DNA of 64,000 nucleotides from positions 363,731 through 427,730 of the forward strand of contig NZ_CP034185.1 of the NCBI RefSeq assembly GCF_003860465.1. Direction: 5' to 3'. Source of the DNA: Deinococcus psychrotolerans. Lineage in GTDB: Bacteria; Deinococcota; Deinococci; Deinococcales; Deinococcaceae. Positions 54,651 to 64,000 of this stretch are shown here, piece after piece (within the stretch, counting starts at the first letter, position 1; every line of letters starts with the position of its first letter). The position numbers were made by a program, and so were the translations under genes. The notes beneath the pieces are model-generated. The model saw nothing but the letters and a program-made list of their open reading frames with translations, was not told the origin of the DNA and searched no databases.

Positions 54651-56090
54651 TTGACTCAGCCCACCGTAAAAAACGCCTCTAAAAGCGCCGACACTCAGGC
54701 CGGTCAAACGCTCATCTTGGCGGCTGCGGCGCGGCGACTGGCCCAGACCCTTCACACTGCTTTTCGGGGGCGCTGGGAAGCCTTACCGGGCGCGTCCACT
54801 CCTCCTCAGCCGACGCCGGAGTATCAGGCCGTGCCCGTTCCGGCTGACCTGATAGGCCGCCGCGCCGAGCTGATCGTGGAAGCCTCCGACCTGGCCGCGC
54901 TCAACAACGCGCTGAGTTCCGATGCCGACGCACTGGTGATCGACTTCGACGACACCTTCACGCCCACCTTTGCGAATGTACAGGCTGCTTACGACGCACT
55001 GCCCCGCGCCGCCGCCTCCAGCAAACCCCTGCTGGCCCGGCCCCGCGCCTTTTATGCCGTGGAACAGCACCTCGATTTTGGTGGCCCCGCTATCGCCGCC
55101 TTCACCGATCTGGCGGTCATTCTGGCGGCGCGGCCTGAAAAGCCCATTCACATCTACATTCCCAAGTTGGAAACCGTCAGCGAGGCGCAGCTCTGGGACG
55201 ACGCACTGAATCTGGCTGAACGCGAGCTGGGCTTAGCGCCGAATACCATCAAAGTTTGCATCCAGATTGAAACCTTTCTGGCCGTTCAACACGCCGACGC
55301 GCTGCTGTATGCCCTGAGAGGTCGGGCGTTCGGGTTGAATGCCGGGCGCTGGGATTACGTCTTCAGCCTGATCAAATCGGTGGGCGGCAGTCGGGGAGCC
55401 GTGCCGCCCCGCAGCGAGCTGACGATGGACGTGGACGCCATGCGGGCCTACGCCGAAGCGCTGGTACGGGTGGCCCAGCGGCGCGGCGCACAGGCGATTG
55501 GCGGCAGCGCGGCGGTGGCCCCCGATTCGGCCAATCCGCAACCCGCTCTGGACGCGGTGCGGGCCGACAAGCGCCGCGAAGCTCAGCAGGGTTTCACGGC
55601 GGCGTGGGCCGGACTGCCGATGCTCTTGGGCGACGTGCGGGCCGGGTTTGACGGTGAAGCGCCCACGCCCCTGTCCGCCGAGCCTGTGGAGCGCACCTTG
55701 AAGCGCCTGCTCGACCTGCCCGCGCCTCAGCCGTTGCCGCTGGGCGTGCTGCAAGACACCATCGGCCTGGCGCTGGACGTATTTGAAGCGTGGTACGCCG
55801 GACAAGGCGTGGTGGTCAGAAACGGACGCATCGAAGACACCGCCACCGCCGAACTCGCCCGCGCTCAGGTGTGGCAATGGGTGAGCTGCACTGCACAATT
55901 GAGCAGTGATGCATTCTTGACCCCTGACCGCTACCGAGCCGAGCGCCGCGCCTTAAAGGCCGACGACACGCCCGAAGCCCAGTTGCTCGACGCTCTGGTG
56001 CTGGCTGAAACGTGCCCGGCTTATTTTCCGCGCTTTGCTCAGCAGCTCGCTGCTCGGGAGCCACTTCCCACTCAGGAGATGCCTGTATGA
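54651..56090 (+). CDS. Divergent malate synthase homologue
   Basis: The 479-residue protein aligns by motif with malate synthase A: ARPRAFYAVEQHL, IPKLETVSEAQLWDD, IQIETFLAVQHADALLYALR, GLNAGRWDYVFS and IEDTATAELARAQVWQW. The active-site Arg, Glu, Asp and catalytic Asp positions appear kept, but [10 protein letters not shown] has become VIDFDDTFTPT and WVAHPGM has become WAGLPML. It may be a glyoxylate-condensing enzyme with lower or altered acceptor use. TTG 54651 is the start, with AAGGAGAG 8 bases upstream. It opens the allantoin operon. Confidence 0.82.
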   Translation: MTQPTVKNASKSADTQAGQTLILAAAARRLAQTLHTAFRGRWEALPGASTPPQPTPEYQAVPVPADLIGRRAELIVEASDLAALNNALSSDADALVIDFDDTFTPTFANVQAAYDALPRAAASSKPLLARPRAFYAVEQHLDFGGPAIAAFTDLAVILAARPEKPIHIYIPKLETVSEAQLWDDALNLAERELGLAPNTIKVCIQIETFLAVQHADALLYALRGRAFGLNAGRWDYVFSLIKSVGGSRGAVPPRSELTMDVDAMRAYAEALVRVAQRRGAQAIGGSAAVAPDSANPQPALDAVRADKRREAQQGFTAAWAGLPMLLGDVRAGFDGEAPTPLSAEPVERTLKRLLDLPAPQPLPLGVLQDTIGLALDVFEAWYAGQGVVVRNGRIEDTATAELARAQVWQWVSCTAQLSSDAFLTPDRYRAERRALKADDTPEAQLLDALVLAETCPAYFPRFAQQLAAREPLPTQEMPV

Positions 56091-57340
56091 CCGCCGACGC
56101 TCCGCTGACCGATACCAGATGGCAAACGCTGACCACCAAAATCATGGACGCCTGCGCCGCGCTGGCCTGCTACACCGAAGTCGAAGGCGAAACCAACCGC
56201 CCCTTTCTGTGTCCCACCACCCATCAAGTGCATGAGTACCTGACCCACTGGGCCGACGAACTGGGCATGACCACCTACGAGGACGCCGCCGGGAATCTGC
56301 GTTCACGGCTGGCTGGGGCAACACCGGACGCACGGACGCTGTATCTCGGCTCTCACCTAGACACCGTGCCGAACGCGGGCGCTTACGACGGGATTTTGGG
56401 CGTGGTGATGGGGTACGCCATGCTGGAAGCGGTCAAGGGTGAGGCTCTCCCCTACGCCGTGGAAGTGGTGGGCTTTTCGGAGGAAGAGGGGGTGCGCTAC
56501 GGCGTTCCCTTCATCGGCAGCCGGGCGCTGGTCGGCACCGTAGACGACATGCTGGAGCTGTGCGACGCAGCGGGCCAGAGCGTGCGCGACGCCATCACCG
56601 AGTACGGCCTCAACGTGGAAGAAATGGCCGAGGCCCAGTATAAGGGCAAGGCGCTGGGCTACTTTGAAATTCACGCCGAGCAGGGGCCAGTCTTGCAAGA
56701 TCAGGGTGCGTCACTGGGTGTGGTGGACGGCATCGCGGGCCAGAACCGCTTGATGCTCAACTTCGTGGGGCAAGCCTCACACGCCGGAACCACCCCCATG
56801 AATCTGCGCCGCGACGCGCTGGCCGCCGCCGCCCGCTTTGCCGTGGCTGCCGAGGATCTGGCCCGCGCCACTCCCGGATTGGTCGCCACCGTCGGCGTAA
56901 TGCAGGCGCTGCCCGGAGCCATGAATGTGATTCCCGGCGAGGCCAACTGCACGCTGGACATCCGCCACGCCCGCGACGAGGTACGCCTGGGAGCCCTCAA
57001 AGCGTTGCTGGAGACGGCTGAGGCCGCTTCGGCAGAGCGCGGCGTCACCGTCACTGTCACGCCCAAGATGGAGGAAAAAGCCACACCGATGTCAGGCGAT
57101 TTCAAGGCCTTGCTGCACCGCGCCGCCGAAGCCGAGGAGCTGCCGCACCCCGAGCTGGTCAGCGGCGCGGGCCACGACGCCATGATCATGGCCGCGCACA
57201 TGCCGTCGGCGATGCTGTTCGTGCGCTCACCCAACGCTCTCTCACACCACCCTGACGAGATGGTTTTGCCCGAAGACGTGACCGACGCCCTGCGCGTCAG
57301 CGTCCGCTTCCTGCACCTGCTGGCGGAGCAAAACGTATGA
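56087..57340 (+). CDS. allC: Allantoate amidohydrolase (M20)
   Basis: The 417-residue protein has GSHLDTVPNAGAYDGILGVV, GFSEEEGVRYGVPFIGSRAL, HAEQGPVLQDQG, HAGTTPMNLRRDAL and SGAGHDAMIMA, the two-metal M20 carbamoylase layout. Next to allantoinase the role is hydrolysis of allantoate to ureidoglycine, CO2 and ammonia. ATG 56087 overlaps the previous stop (ATGA), and its own stop overlaps the allantoinase start. It differs clearly from the copy at 45 kb. Confidence 0.92.
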   Translation: MTADAPLTDTRWQTLTTKIMDACAALACYTEVEGETNRPFLCPTTHQVHEYLTHWADELGMTTYEDAAGNLRSRLAGATPDARTLYLGSHLDTVPNAGAYDGILGVVMGYAMLEAVKGEALPYAVEVVGFSEEEGVRYGVPFIGSRALVGTVDDMLELCDAAGQSVRDAITEYGLNVEEMAEAQYKGKALGYFEIHAEQGPVLQDQGASLGVVDGIAGQNRLMLNFVGQASHAGTTPMNLRRDALAAAARFAVAAEDLARATPGLVATVGVMQALPGAMNVIPGEANCTLDIRHARDEVRLGALKALLETAEAASAERGVTVTVTPKMEEKATPMSGDFKALLHRAAEAEELPHPELVSGAGHDAMIMAAHMPSAMLFVRSPNALSHHPDEMVLPEDVTDALRVSVRFLHLLAEQNV

Positions 57341-58686
57341 ATTTTGATCTGATCGTTCGCGGCGGCACGCTGGTTACGCAGAATGGCCCGCTCAAGGCAG
57401 ATCTGGCGGTGTCCGGGGGTCAGATCGTAGAAATTGCCGAGGAGATTTCCAGCGACTCAGCCCAAACGCTGAATGCTTCCGGCCTCCACATCTTCCCCGG
57501 CGTGCTGGACGCCCACGTGCATCTCAACGAGCCGGGCCGCACCCACTGGGAAGGCTTTGAAACGGGGACGCGGGCCTTGGCCGCAGGCGGCGCGACCAGC
57601 TTTTTTGACATGCCGCTCAACTCCTCCCCCCCCGTGCTGGACAAAGCCACTTTTGAAGCCAAGCGCGAACACGGCGAGCAAAACTCGCTGATCGACTTCG
57701 GTTTGTGGGGCGGCCTCACGCCGCAAAACCTAGACCGAATGGACGAGCTGGCCGACTGCGGCGTGATCGGCTTCAAGGCCTTCATGTCACACAGTGGCCT
57801 GGACGAGTTTCCGGCAGTGGACGACACGGCGCTGTATGAGGGTCTGAAGACGGCGGCGCGGCTGAATTTGGTGCTGGCCACCCACGCCGAAAGCGACAAC
57901 CTGACCCGCCACTTCACCGAGCAGGCGCGTTTGGGCGGCGGTCATACGGCCCGCGATTACCTCGGCACCCGCCCAGTGGTGGCCGAGCTGGAAGCGGTGC
58001 AGCGGGCGCTCCTGTACGCGGGCGAGCTGGGGGCCAAACTGCACCTCGTTCACCTGTCGAGCGGCGCGGCGGTGGCGATGGCTTACGAGGCCAAGCAGCG
58101 GGGAGTGGACGTCAGCATCGAAACCTGCCCGCATTACCTGCACTTCACTGACGAGGACGTGGAGAAAATGGGAGCGCTGCTCAAATGTGCGCCGCCGCTC
58201 AGAAGTCAAGAAGTGCAGCGCAACTTGTGGGAAGAACTATTGGCCGGACACATCGACATCGTCGGCTCCGACCACTCGCCTGCCCCGCCTGACCGCAAGA
58301 CCAGCGAGAACTTTTTCGCGCTGTGGGGCGGCATCAGCGGCGCTCAGAGCACGTTGAATGTGCTGCTGACGGGTGGCCACTTTGGGCGCGGCTTGCCCCT
58401 GGAAGCGGTGGCATCGCTGAGCGCTCTCCATCCGGCCCGCCGTTTTGACATCGCCCAGAAAGGCGCGTTGGAAGTCGGCCTGGACGCTGATTTTGCCCTC
58501 GTCGACCTCAGCCGTGAGTTTGAGCTGACGGAGCTGTATGACCGCTGGAAACAAAACCCCTACCTCGGCGCGAAGTTTAAGGGCGTCGTGCAGGCCACCT
58601 ACTCGCGGGGCCGCAAAGTCTACGAGCAAGGCCAGTTTGACGACTCGGTGCGCGGGCAGTTGCTGCGGCCAACGCCTAAGAATTAA
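57337..58686 (+). CDS. allB: Allantoinase
   Basis: The 449-residue amidohydrolase has GVLDAHVHLNEPGRTHWEG (metal histidines), VIGFKAFMSHSG (carboxylated lysine), ATHAESDNL, ETCPHYLHF and GSDHSPAPP, diagnostic of allantoinase. It opens the allantoin ring to allantoate. ATGA couples it to the amidohydrolase gene. Confidence 0.95.
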   Translation: MNFDLIVRGGTLVTQNGPLKADLAVSGGQIVEIAEEISSDSAQTLNASGLHIFPGVLDAHVHLNEPGRTHWEGFETGTRALAAGGATSFFDMPLNSSPPVLDKATFEAKREHGEQNSLIDFGLWGGLTPQNLDRMDELADCGVIGFKAFMSHSGLDEFPAVDDTALYEGLKTAARLNLVLATHAESDNLTRHFTEQARLGGGHTARDYLGTRPVVAELEAVQRALLYAGELGAKLHLVHLSSGAAVAMAYEAKQRGVDVSIETCPHYLHFTDEDVEKMGALLKCAPPLRSQEVQRNLWEELLAGHIDIVGSDHSPAPPDRKTSENFFALWGGISGAQSTLNVLLTGGHFGRGLPLEAVASLSALHPARRFDIAQKGALEVGLDADFALVDLSREFELTELYDRWKQNPYLGAKFKGVVQATYSRGRKVYEQGQFDDSVRGQLLRPTPKN

Positions 58687-58830
58687 GGGCAATCGCTAGC
58701 GCTCACCACCCCCTCCCAGCCTCCCACCTTAAGGGGGAGGAGCTAAGAGGCCCCTAATCTTTCCTCTCCCTCTTCAGGGGGGAGATGTCCCGCAGGGACA
58801 GAGGGGGTGGTGAGCGGAGCGAACTTGCCC
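58687..58830. repeat. Paired repeat copy C between allantoinase and ureidoglycine aminohydrolase
   Basis: Two copies in opposite orientation: 58687-58747 starts GGGCAATCGCTAGCGCTCACC, and 58768-58830 ends GCGGAGCGAACTTGCCC. CTCACCACCCCCT near the left end pairs with AGGGGGTGGTGAG near the right end, so the element can fold into a long stem. It abuts CTTCCCC and the AAAGGAG of the next gene, as copies A and B do. Confidence 0.75.
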
Positions 58831-58855
58831 TTCCCCACCTCTCTAAAGGAGCCAC

Positions 58856-59620
58856 ATGAAACACCTCGGTCAAACCCGCAGCGCCCTGCAACCCTCGCAC
58901 GCCGTCATTACGCCCGAAACGCACGTTCGCACCGGCCTGAGCGAGTGGCCCGGCAGCGCCATCGTGCTGCATATCGCGCCCGTCATCGGGCAAGGCTCAC
59001 GCTTCGTGCAGTTCAGCGCCGAGATGCCCGCAGGCGCGGCGGCCACGCAGTCCAGCCTCGGTTATCAGCGCTTTGCCTTTGTGCTGGAAGGTGAGGTGGA
59101 GGTAAAGACGAACGGTGAAACCCGCAGCCTCAAGGAATACGATTACGTCTATCTTCCGGCGGGCCTGGAGCACACCCTGACCGCCAAAACCGCTGCCCGC
59201 CTCGCCGTGTTTGAAAAACCGTATGAAGCCGCCGCAGGCGTGGACGCGCCCGAAATCTTCTGGGGTAACGAGCGCGAGAATGCCGGTTTTGAATTTGAAG
59301 GCAACGACCATTTGATCGCCCGCAAGCTGCTGCCCGACGAGGCCAAGCACGATTTCATGATCTCCACCATGAGCTTTGCGCCGGGCGCGACACTGCCGTA
59401 TACCGAAGTGCATTACATGGAACACGGCCTGCTGATGCTGGAAGGCGAGGGCCTCTACAAGCTGCAAGACGCTTACTATCCGGTCAAGACGGGAGACGTG
59501 ATCTGGATGGCCGCGCACTGCCCACAGTGGTACGGAGCGCTGGGGCGCGACTGGAGCAAGTACCTGCTCTACAAAGACATGAACCGGCATCCGCTGGCGA
59601 TGGTGGGAAACGGGCTCTGA
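58856..59620 (+). CDS. allE: (S)-ureidoglycine aminohydrolase, bicupin
   Basis: The 254-residue protein has two cupin halves, the first with [13 protein letters not shown] and [13 protein letters not shown]. The second has [20 protein letters not shown] and [18 protein letters not shown], the metal-binding half of AllE/UGHY. It converts ureidoglycine to ureidoglycolate, releasing ammonia. AAAGGAG stands 5 bases before the ATG. Ureidoglycolate lyase, the next step to glyoxylate and urea, is not in the window. Confidence 0.93.
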   Translation: MKHLGQTRSALQPSHAVITPETHVRTGLSEWPGSAIVLHIAPVIGQGSRFVQFSAEMPAGAAATQSSLGYQRFAFVLEGEVEVKTNGETRSLKEYDYVYLPAGLEHTLTAKTAARLAVFEKPYEAAAGVDAPEIFWGNERENAGFEFEGNDHLIARKLLPDEAKHDFMISTMSFAPGATLPYTEVHYMEHGLLMLEGEGLYKLQDAYYPVKTGDVIWMAAHCPQWYGALGRDWSKYLLYKDMNRHPLAMVGNGL

Positions 59621-59683
59621 GAAACCTGCTGGCCCTTGTTCATTCACCTTCCTCCGCTTCCCGCAACCCACCAAAGGAGCCAC

Positions 59684-61420
59684 ATGACCCACAATCTCAA
59701 CACTCCCCTGACCACCCACTACGACGTGCGACGCGACGAAGCGGGCCACCGCTACCTGCATCCGCTGGTGCTCGGCTTTGATCTGACCCGCATTCCGCTG
59801 CTCAACAAGGGCACCGCCTTTACCAGTGAGGAGCGCCAGACGCTGGGCTTGGACGGCCTCCTCGCGCCGCAGGTAGACTCGCTCGACGACCTGGTGACGC
59901 GCCTCTACGCCGATTACACCAAGTTGCAAGACCCGCTGGAAAAGCACGTCTTTTTGCGCGGAGTGCAAGACCGCAACGAAGTGCTGTTTTACGCACTGCT
60001 CTCCAGGCACGTGGAAGAAATGCTGCCGATTGTCTACACGCCGACTGTGGGCCTCGCCGTGCAGAAGTTCAGCCAGATTTACCGGGTCCCGCGTGGCCTG
60101 ACCCTCAGCACCCTCAACATCGAGCGGGCCGAGCAGGCGCTGGCCAATGTGCCGCTCAACGACGTGCGGATCATTGTCGCCACCGATTCGAGTGCCATTT
60201 TGGGCATCGGCGATCAGGGTTTTGGCGGCATGGCCATTTCAATCGGCAAGCTCAGCCTTTACACCGTCGCGGGCGGCGTCGGCCCCGACAAGACCTTACC
60301 CGTCGAGCTGGACGTGGGCACCGGCCGCCAAGATTTGATCGACGATCCCTCCTACCTCGGCGTCAAACACAAGCGGCTGACCGGCGAGGAGTACCTGCGC
60401 TTTGTCGACCGCTTCGTGGAAGCCACTTTGGAAAGGTATCCCAAAGCCATCATCCAGTGGGAGGATTTCTCGCGTGACGCGGCGTTCACCGTACTGGAGC
60501 GCTACCGCAAAGTGGTGCCGAGCTTCAACGACGATATTCAGGGCACCGGCGCAGTGGTGCTCAGCGGCGTGCTGAACGCCTGCCGAATCAAGGGCGAGCG
60601 GTTGCGCGACCAAAAAATCGTGCTGAGCGGTGCGGGAGCGGGCGGCATCGGCGTGACCGACGCTCTGCGGCGCGGCCTGATCCGCGACGGCTTGAGCGAC
60701 GCCGAGGCCCGCGCCCGCTTGTTCGTGCTGGATTCCGGCGGCCTGCTGCTGTCTGACCGCAAGCTCGACGAGTACAAACGCGCTTACGCCCACGACCCGG
60801 CCACGCTGGGCTTCGAGTACGAGGGCAAAGCGCCCGATCTGCTCGCCACCGTGAAGGGTGCGGGCGCAACCGTGCTGATCGGGCTGTCGGGCATCGCCGG
60901 AACCTTCAGCGAAGAAGTGGTTAAAGCAACACTCGCCAACACCCCACGCCCGCTGGTCTTCCCGCTTTCCAACCCCACCGCCAACTGCGAAGCGCTGCCG
61001 AGTGACGTGCTCAACTGGACGGACGGCGCGGCGATTGTCGCCACCGGCAGCCCGTTTGATCCGGTGGAGCTGAATGGACAGACGTATCCGGTTGGGCAGG
61101 GCAACAACGCTTTCATTTTCCCGGGGCTGGGCTTCGGCTGCATTCTGGCCCGCGTGCGCGAAATCACCGACGAAATGGTGCTGGAAGCCGCCTACGCACT
61201 GGCTGCTTACACCGAGCGCCACTACCCGGAACGGATTTACCCGCCGGTTTCCGAACTCTCAGCCGCCAGCATAGAAGTCGCCGCCGCCGTAATTAAACAG
61301 GCCCTTAAAGACGGCGTGGCCGCCGAATTCGGCGTGCGTGACCTTAGCGACGAAGCGCTGTTGGAGCGGGTGCGCGGCAAGTTCTGGGTGCCGAAGTACC
61401 TCCCGTTCAAATTGGGGTAA
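59684..61420 (+). CDS. NAD-dependent malic enzyme
   Basis: The 578-residue protein has [59 protein letters not shown] with [15 protein letters not shown], and the Rossmann motif [18 protein letters not shown]; the length fits the MaeA/SfcA type. It oxidises malate to pyruvate and CO2, completing the route from glyoxylate via malate synthase. AAAGGAG precedes ATG 59684; the frame extends to 59636 without such a site. It is probably the last gene of the allantoin operon. Confidence 0.92.
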   Translation: MTHNLNTPLTTHYDVRRDEAGHRYLHPLVLGFDLTRIPLLNKGTAFTSEERQTLGLDGLLAPQVDSLDDLVTRLYADYTKLQDPLEKHVFLRGVQDRNEVLFYALLSRHVEEMLPIVYTPTVGLAVQKFSQIYRVPRGLTLSTLNIERAEQALANVPLNDVRIIVATDSSAILGIGDQGFGGMAISIGKLSLYTVAGGVGPDKTLPVELDVGTGRQDLIDDPSYLGVKHKRLTGEEYLRFVDRFVEATLERYPKAIIQWEDFSRDAAFTVLERYRKVVPSFNDDIQGTGAVVLSGVLNACRIKGERLRDQKIVLSGAGAGGIGVTDALRRGLIRDGLSDAEARARLFVLDSGGLLLSDRKLDEYKRAYAHDPATLGFEYEGKAPDLLATVKGAGATVLIGLSGIAGTFSEEVVKATLANTPRPLVFPLSNPTANCEALPSDVLNWTDGAAIVATGSPFDPVELNGQTYPVGQGNNAFIFPGLGFGCILARVREITDEMVLEAAYALAAYTERHYPERIYPPVSELSAASIEVAAAVIKQALKDGVAAEFGVRDLSDEALLERVRGKFWVPKYLPFKLG

Positions 61421-61520
61421 AGTGCCCACCCCTCACTCGACTCGGCCCTATCCAACTGAGCGAAGCTGGAGGGTTGACGCAGAAGAGCTCAGAGCAGGAT
61501 AACGAGGCCCTCCGACCCGT

Positions 61521-61547
61521 TTGACATGGCGTGCAGCAGCCTATACT
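61521..61547 (+). promoter_or_regulatory. Promoter of the BTAD-type regulator gene
   Basis: TTGACA (61521-61526) and TATACT (61542-61547) are good matches with a short 15-base spacer. The -10 ends 7 bases before ATG 61555, a leaderless-type start. Confidence 0.55.
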
Positions 61548-61554
61548 TGCAGGT

Positions 61555-63978
61555 ATGCCAAGCCACCACCTTCAAACGCTGGGCCATCTGGACTTGGTGG
61601 GCTTGAAGTTTGGCCGCGAAAAGCCGCTGCTGCTGCTGGTGTATCTCAGTTTGAAGGGTGTTCAGCCGCGCCGCAGCGTCGCACAGCTTTTCTGGCCCGC
61701 CGCTGCCAATCCGCTCAACAGCTTGTCGGTGGCGGTCGCGCAACTGCGCAAAGCTGCGCCGGACTTGATTGAAGCCTCAGAAACCCAAATCCGAACCGAG
61801 CTGGAGAGTGATGTTGCGCTCTTTTTGGCGGCTTTGACGGCCCAAGACTTCAGCGCCGCCCAAGCGCTGTATCAAGGGCCGTTTTTGGCTGACCTCAGTT
61901 TCGCGGACTTGGCCGAGGAGCTTGAAGAGTGGGTGATGACCACCCGCGAGCAACTGGCGGGCGAATACCGACAAGCGCTGCTGGGGCGGGCAAGGGCTCA
62001 GGCTCCCAATGATGCGGGAGAAGCCGCTCAGACGGCGGCGGCGGCCTACTCGCTCACCGGCGCGGCTCCCCTGACCGCGTCCCAGTTGCGCGAAGTTCAT
62101 GGCCTGCTGAGTGCGGGGGGGCATCCGGCGGCGGCGGCCGCCGCCCACGAAGCGCAGGAACTCGGCCTGCACCTGCGTGAACCACAGGGCGGGAACGGGG
62201 CCGCCCTGCTGGGCCGAGCGAGCGAGCTGGCCCGCCTGATGGAGCTGACTGCCGGAGAAGCGCTGTGGGTGCGCGGTTTTCGCGGTCTGGGCAAATCGGC
62301 GCTGCTTCAAAAGGCGGCGGCGAGATCAGGCGCGGCCTTGTTGGTGGGACAGTCTGGGCGGCCCTACCAAACCCTGCTGCCGCTGCTGGGCAAGCAGGTG
62401 AGGGCTGCGCCCACCACCGATGAGGGGTGGCTGCGCCTGCTGAGCGCGGGCCCGGACAGCCTCTTCTCGGCGGGGCTGGTGCTGGACGACTGGGAAGCCG
62501 CCGATGCCGATTCGCGGCGGGTGCTGCTGCGCCTGGCCCAGTCGCGGGCCGCTGGGCCACTGATTCTGAGCAGCCGTGAGCGCTCGGCACTCGGCAGCGG
62601 CAGCGGCCTGAGCGAGTTGCTGCTGCGCCCCTTACCGCTGGAGAGTCTCAGCGCCGAGGACGCTCGGCACACTGGCGGTATTCCGGCGCTGCTGGCCGCT
62701 CCCCAACATGGGCAGACCCTAACCGACGCACTTGCCACCCTGCTGTCGCCGCTATCGCCGCAGGTGCGGCAGGTGCTGGCCTGCCTCGCACTGCAAGACC
62801 AGCCTGACCCGCAGGTCACCCGCCGCGCCCTGCAACTTGATCCCGAGATGCTGGCCCACATTCAAGAAACCCTCGGTTTGGCCGGGCTGTGGCAAGGTGG
62901 TGCGCCGTACGGGACTGGGGTAGCGGCCCGCCCAACGGTGCTGAACTGGCTGAAGTCTCAACCCAGTCTGGAAGCCGAGGTGCTGATGCTGCTCGCACCC
63001 CAGTTACCGCCCGCCGACGCCCTGCCGCTGTATTTGCGGGCGCAGACGCTGACAGGTTCCAGCGAGTTGCCGGGCTTTCAAGCGGCGCTTTCGGCCAGCG
63101 CGGCGGCCCTGCTAGATACCGAACAAGAAAGCGAGGCCGAGCGGCTTCTGGCTGCCCACGCCCGCACGCCCGAAACGTGGCTGCTGCACGCCCGCGCCCT
63201 CGACGCACTGGGACGCGGGCCAGAAGCCCTCAAGCGGCTGGACGCCTTGCCGCTGACGCCGGAAGTTCAGGCGGTGAGAAGTTTGGCGCTGTGGCGGACT
63301 GGACGCACAGAAGAAGCCCGTCACGCCGCGCAAACGGCGTTATCTGGCGACCTGACGGCCCGCGCACGGGGCCATATGGTGCTGGGGGCATTGGCGCTAT
63401 CGGCTCAAGAGTATCCGCAGGCCAAAGCGGCGTTCTCGCGGGCATGTGGCTTGTTCCGGCTGCTGGGAGACGACTTAAGCTATCTCAAATTGCTTTGTCA
63501 GCAGGCCGTCGCCATGACCGAACTCGCTGACGACCTCACTGCGACGATGACAGAAATCAGAATGCTCTCGGCAAAGCATCCAAACGCCCTCATCCTCAAC
63601 AATATCGGTTGGCTCTTAGAACGGCAAAACTCGCCAGAGCAGGCCCTAGATTTTTACCGGCAAGCAGCGCAACTCGCACAAACCAGGCAGCAAGCGGCTA
63701 CGGCGGCGCTGGCCTGGAACAATGTGGGAACAGTGGAGCAGCAACTGGGCAGACTTGACGCCGCTGAGCAGGCTTATCAAACCGCCATAACCCACGCCCG
63801 CCTGACCGGAGAAATTCAAACGCTTGCTATGGTGCTGGGCAATCTCGGCGAATTGAAGGAAAGTCTGCCGCTGATTGAAGAAGCCATTGAACTGCTTCTC
63901 GGCACTGGACAAGATGATTTGATCGCTTACTTTGAAAGTCAGCGCCTGACGTTCATGGCCCGTTCAGGGGGCATTTGA
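61555..63978 (+). CDS. Large BTAD/AAA/TPR transcriptional regulator (SARP-like)
   Basis: The 807-residue protein begins with a compact DNA-binding-like region (LQTLGHLDLVGLKFGREKPLLLLVYLSLKG) followed by an all-helical BTAD-type segment. It then has an ATPase domain with Walker A GFRGLGKS (241-248), and a C-terminal half of TPR-like repeats (for example AALAWNNVGTVEQQLGRLDAAEQAYQTAI). This is the layout of SARP/AfsR-type activators, common in Deinococcus. Targets are unknown. ATG 61555 is chosen from the promoter; the frame opens at 61531. Confidence 0.8.
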   Translation: MPSHHLQTLGHLDLVGLKFGREKPLLLLVYLSLKGVQPRRSVAQLFWPAAANPLNSLSVAVAQLRKAAPDLIEASETQIRTELESDVALFLAALTAQDFSAAQALYQGPFLADLSFADLAEELEEWVMTTREQLAGEYRQALLGRARAQAPNDAGEAAQTAAAAYSLTGAAPLTASQLREVHGLLSAGGHPAAAAAAHEAQELGLHLREPQGGNGAALLGRASELARLMELTAGEALWVRGFRGLGKSALLQKAAARSGAALLVGQSGRPYQTLLPLLGKQVRAAPTTDEGWLRLLSAGPDSLFSAGLVLDDWEAADADSRRVLLRLAQSRAAGPLILSSRERSALGSGSGLSELLLRPLPLESLSAEDARHTGGIPALLAAPQHGQTLTDALATLLSPLSPQVRQVLACLALQDQPDPQVTRRALQLDPEMLAHIQETLGLAGLWQGGAPYGTGVAARPTVLNWLKSQPSLEAEVLMLLAPQLPPADALPLYLRAQTLTGSSELPGFQAALSASAAALLDTEQESEAERLLAAHARTPETWLLHARALDALGRGPEALKRLDALPLTPEVQAVRSLALWRTGRTEEARHAAQTALSGDLTARARGHMVLGALALSAQEYPQAKAAFSRACGLFRLLGDDLSYLKLLCQQAVAMTELADDLTATMTEIRMLSAKHPNALILNNIGWLLERQNSPEQALDFYRQAAQLAQTRQQAATAALAWNNVGTVEQQLGRLDAAEQAYQTAITHARLTGEIQTLAMVLGNLGELKESLPLIEEAIELLLGTGQDDLIAYFESQRLTFMARSGGI

Positions 63979-63991
63979 CAAGCTGACCCAC

Positions 63992-63997
63992 AGGAGG
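63992..63997 (+). promoter_or_regulatory. Shine-Dalgarno of a gene beyond the window
   Basis: AGGAGG lies 3 bases from the window end, 14 bases after the regulator stop. It implies a following gene in the same direction. Confidence 0.6.
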
Positions 63998-64000
63998 AAC

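Overview
The window looks like a Deinococcus chromosome or megaplasmid segment. It is G+C-rich, and several gene starts carry a TACACT or TATACT -10 element only 5-7 bases before the start codon, the leaderless arrangement known in Deinococcus. The protein set also fits: an N-acylamino acid racemase next to a GNAT enzyme, DUF1440, DUF3060, and many ABC binding proteins. I see no rRNA, tRNA, CRISPR array, insertion sequence or prophage.

Left part (1-26 kb), mixed metabolism. A racemase/GNAT pair is followed by a LacI-controlled amino-sugar block (regulator, solute-binding protein, family 4 glycosidase, NagB-like deaminase, BadF-type kinase). The same small palindrome occurs at three promoters of that block. 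Next come a MOSC protein, an NTF2-like protein, a ThuA/Gfo-Idh-MocA pair, and a leftward operon for 5-oxoproline cleavage (PxpA, fused PxpB-PxpC) with an SDR and a flavin oxidoreductase. A molybdate cluster follows (XRE-PBP regulator, ModA, Mop, a cysteine-free sulfite-oxidase-like protein, ModB, no ModC). Then come an HtrA protease, a cupin/MFS pair and a subtilase.

Middle (25-36 kb), transport. AnmK and a large APC permease are followed by a leftward operon: GntR regulator, two LivK-type binding proteins and LivHMGF.

Right part (35.6-61.4 kb), nucleobase and ureide catabolism. Rightward genes encode a PreA-type dihydropyrimidine dehydrogenase, dihydropyrimidinase, an SsuABC/ThiXYZ-like ABC importer, an M20 amidohydrolase (probable beta-ureidopropionase) and a cytidine deaminase-like enzyme. 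This is a nearly complete reductive pyrimidine pathway. It is interrupted by an A+T-rich unknown gene and two secreted DUF3060 proteins. Facing it is a glyoxylate module: malate synthase with IclR, then glyoxylate carboligase, hydroxypyruvate isomerase, tartronate semialdehyde reductase and glycerate 2-kinase. Divergent from carboligase is an allantoin operon: a second malate synthase homologue, allantoate amidohydrolase, allantoinase, ureidoglycine aminohydrolase and malic enzyme. The route is therefore allantoin to ureidoglycolate to glyoxylate, then to glycerate or malate and pyruvate. A nested inverted repeat between the divergent carboligase and allantoin promoters, with a matching half-site upstream of malate synthase, is the likely IclR control point. 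Ureidoglycolate lyase and the uric-acid-to-allantoin enzymes are not in the window.

The right edge carries a BTAD/TPR-type transcriptional regulator and the Shine-Dalgarno sequence of a further gene.
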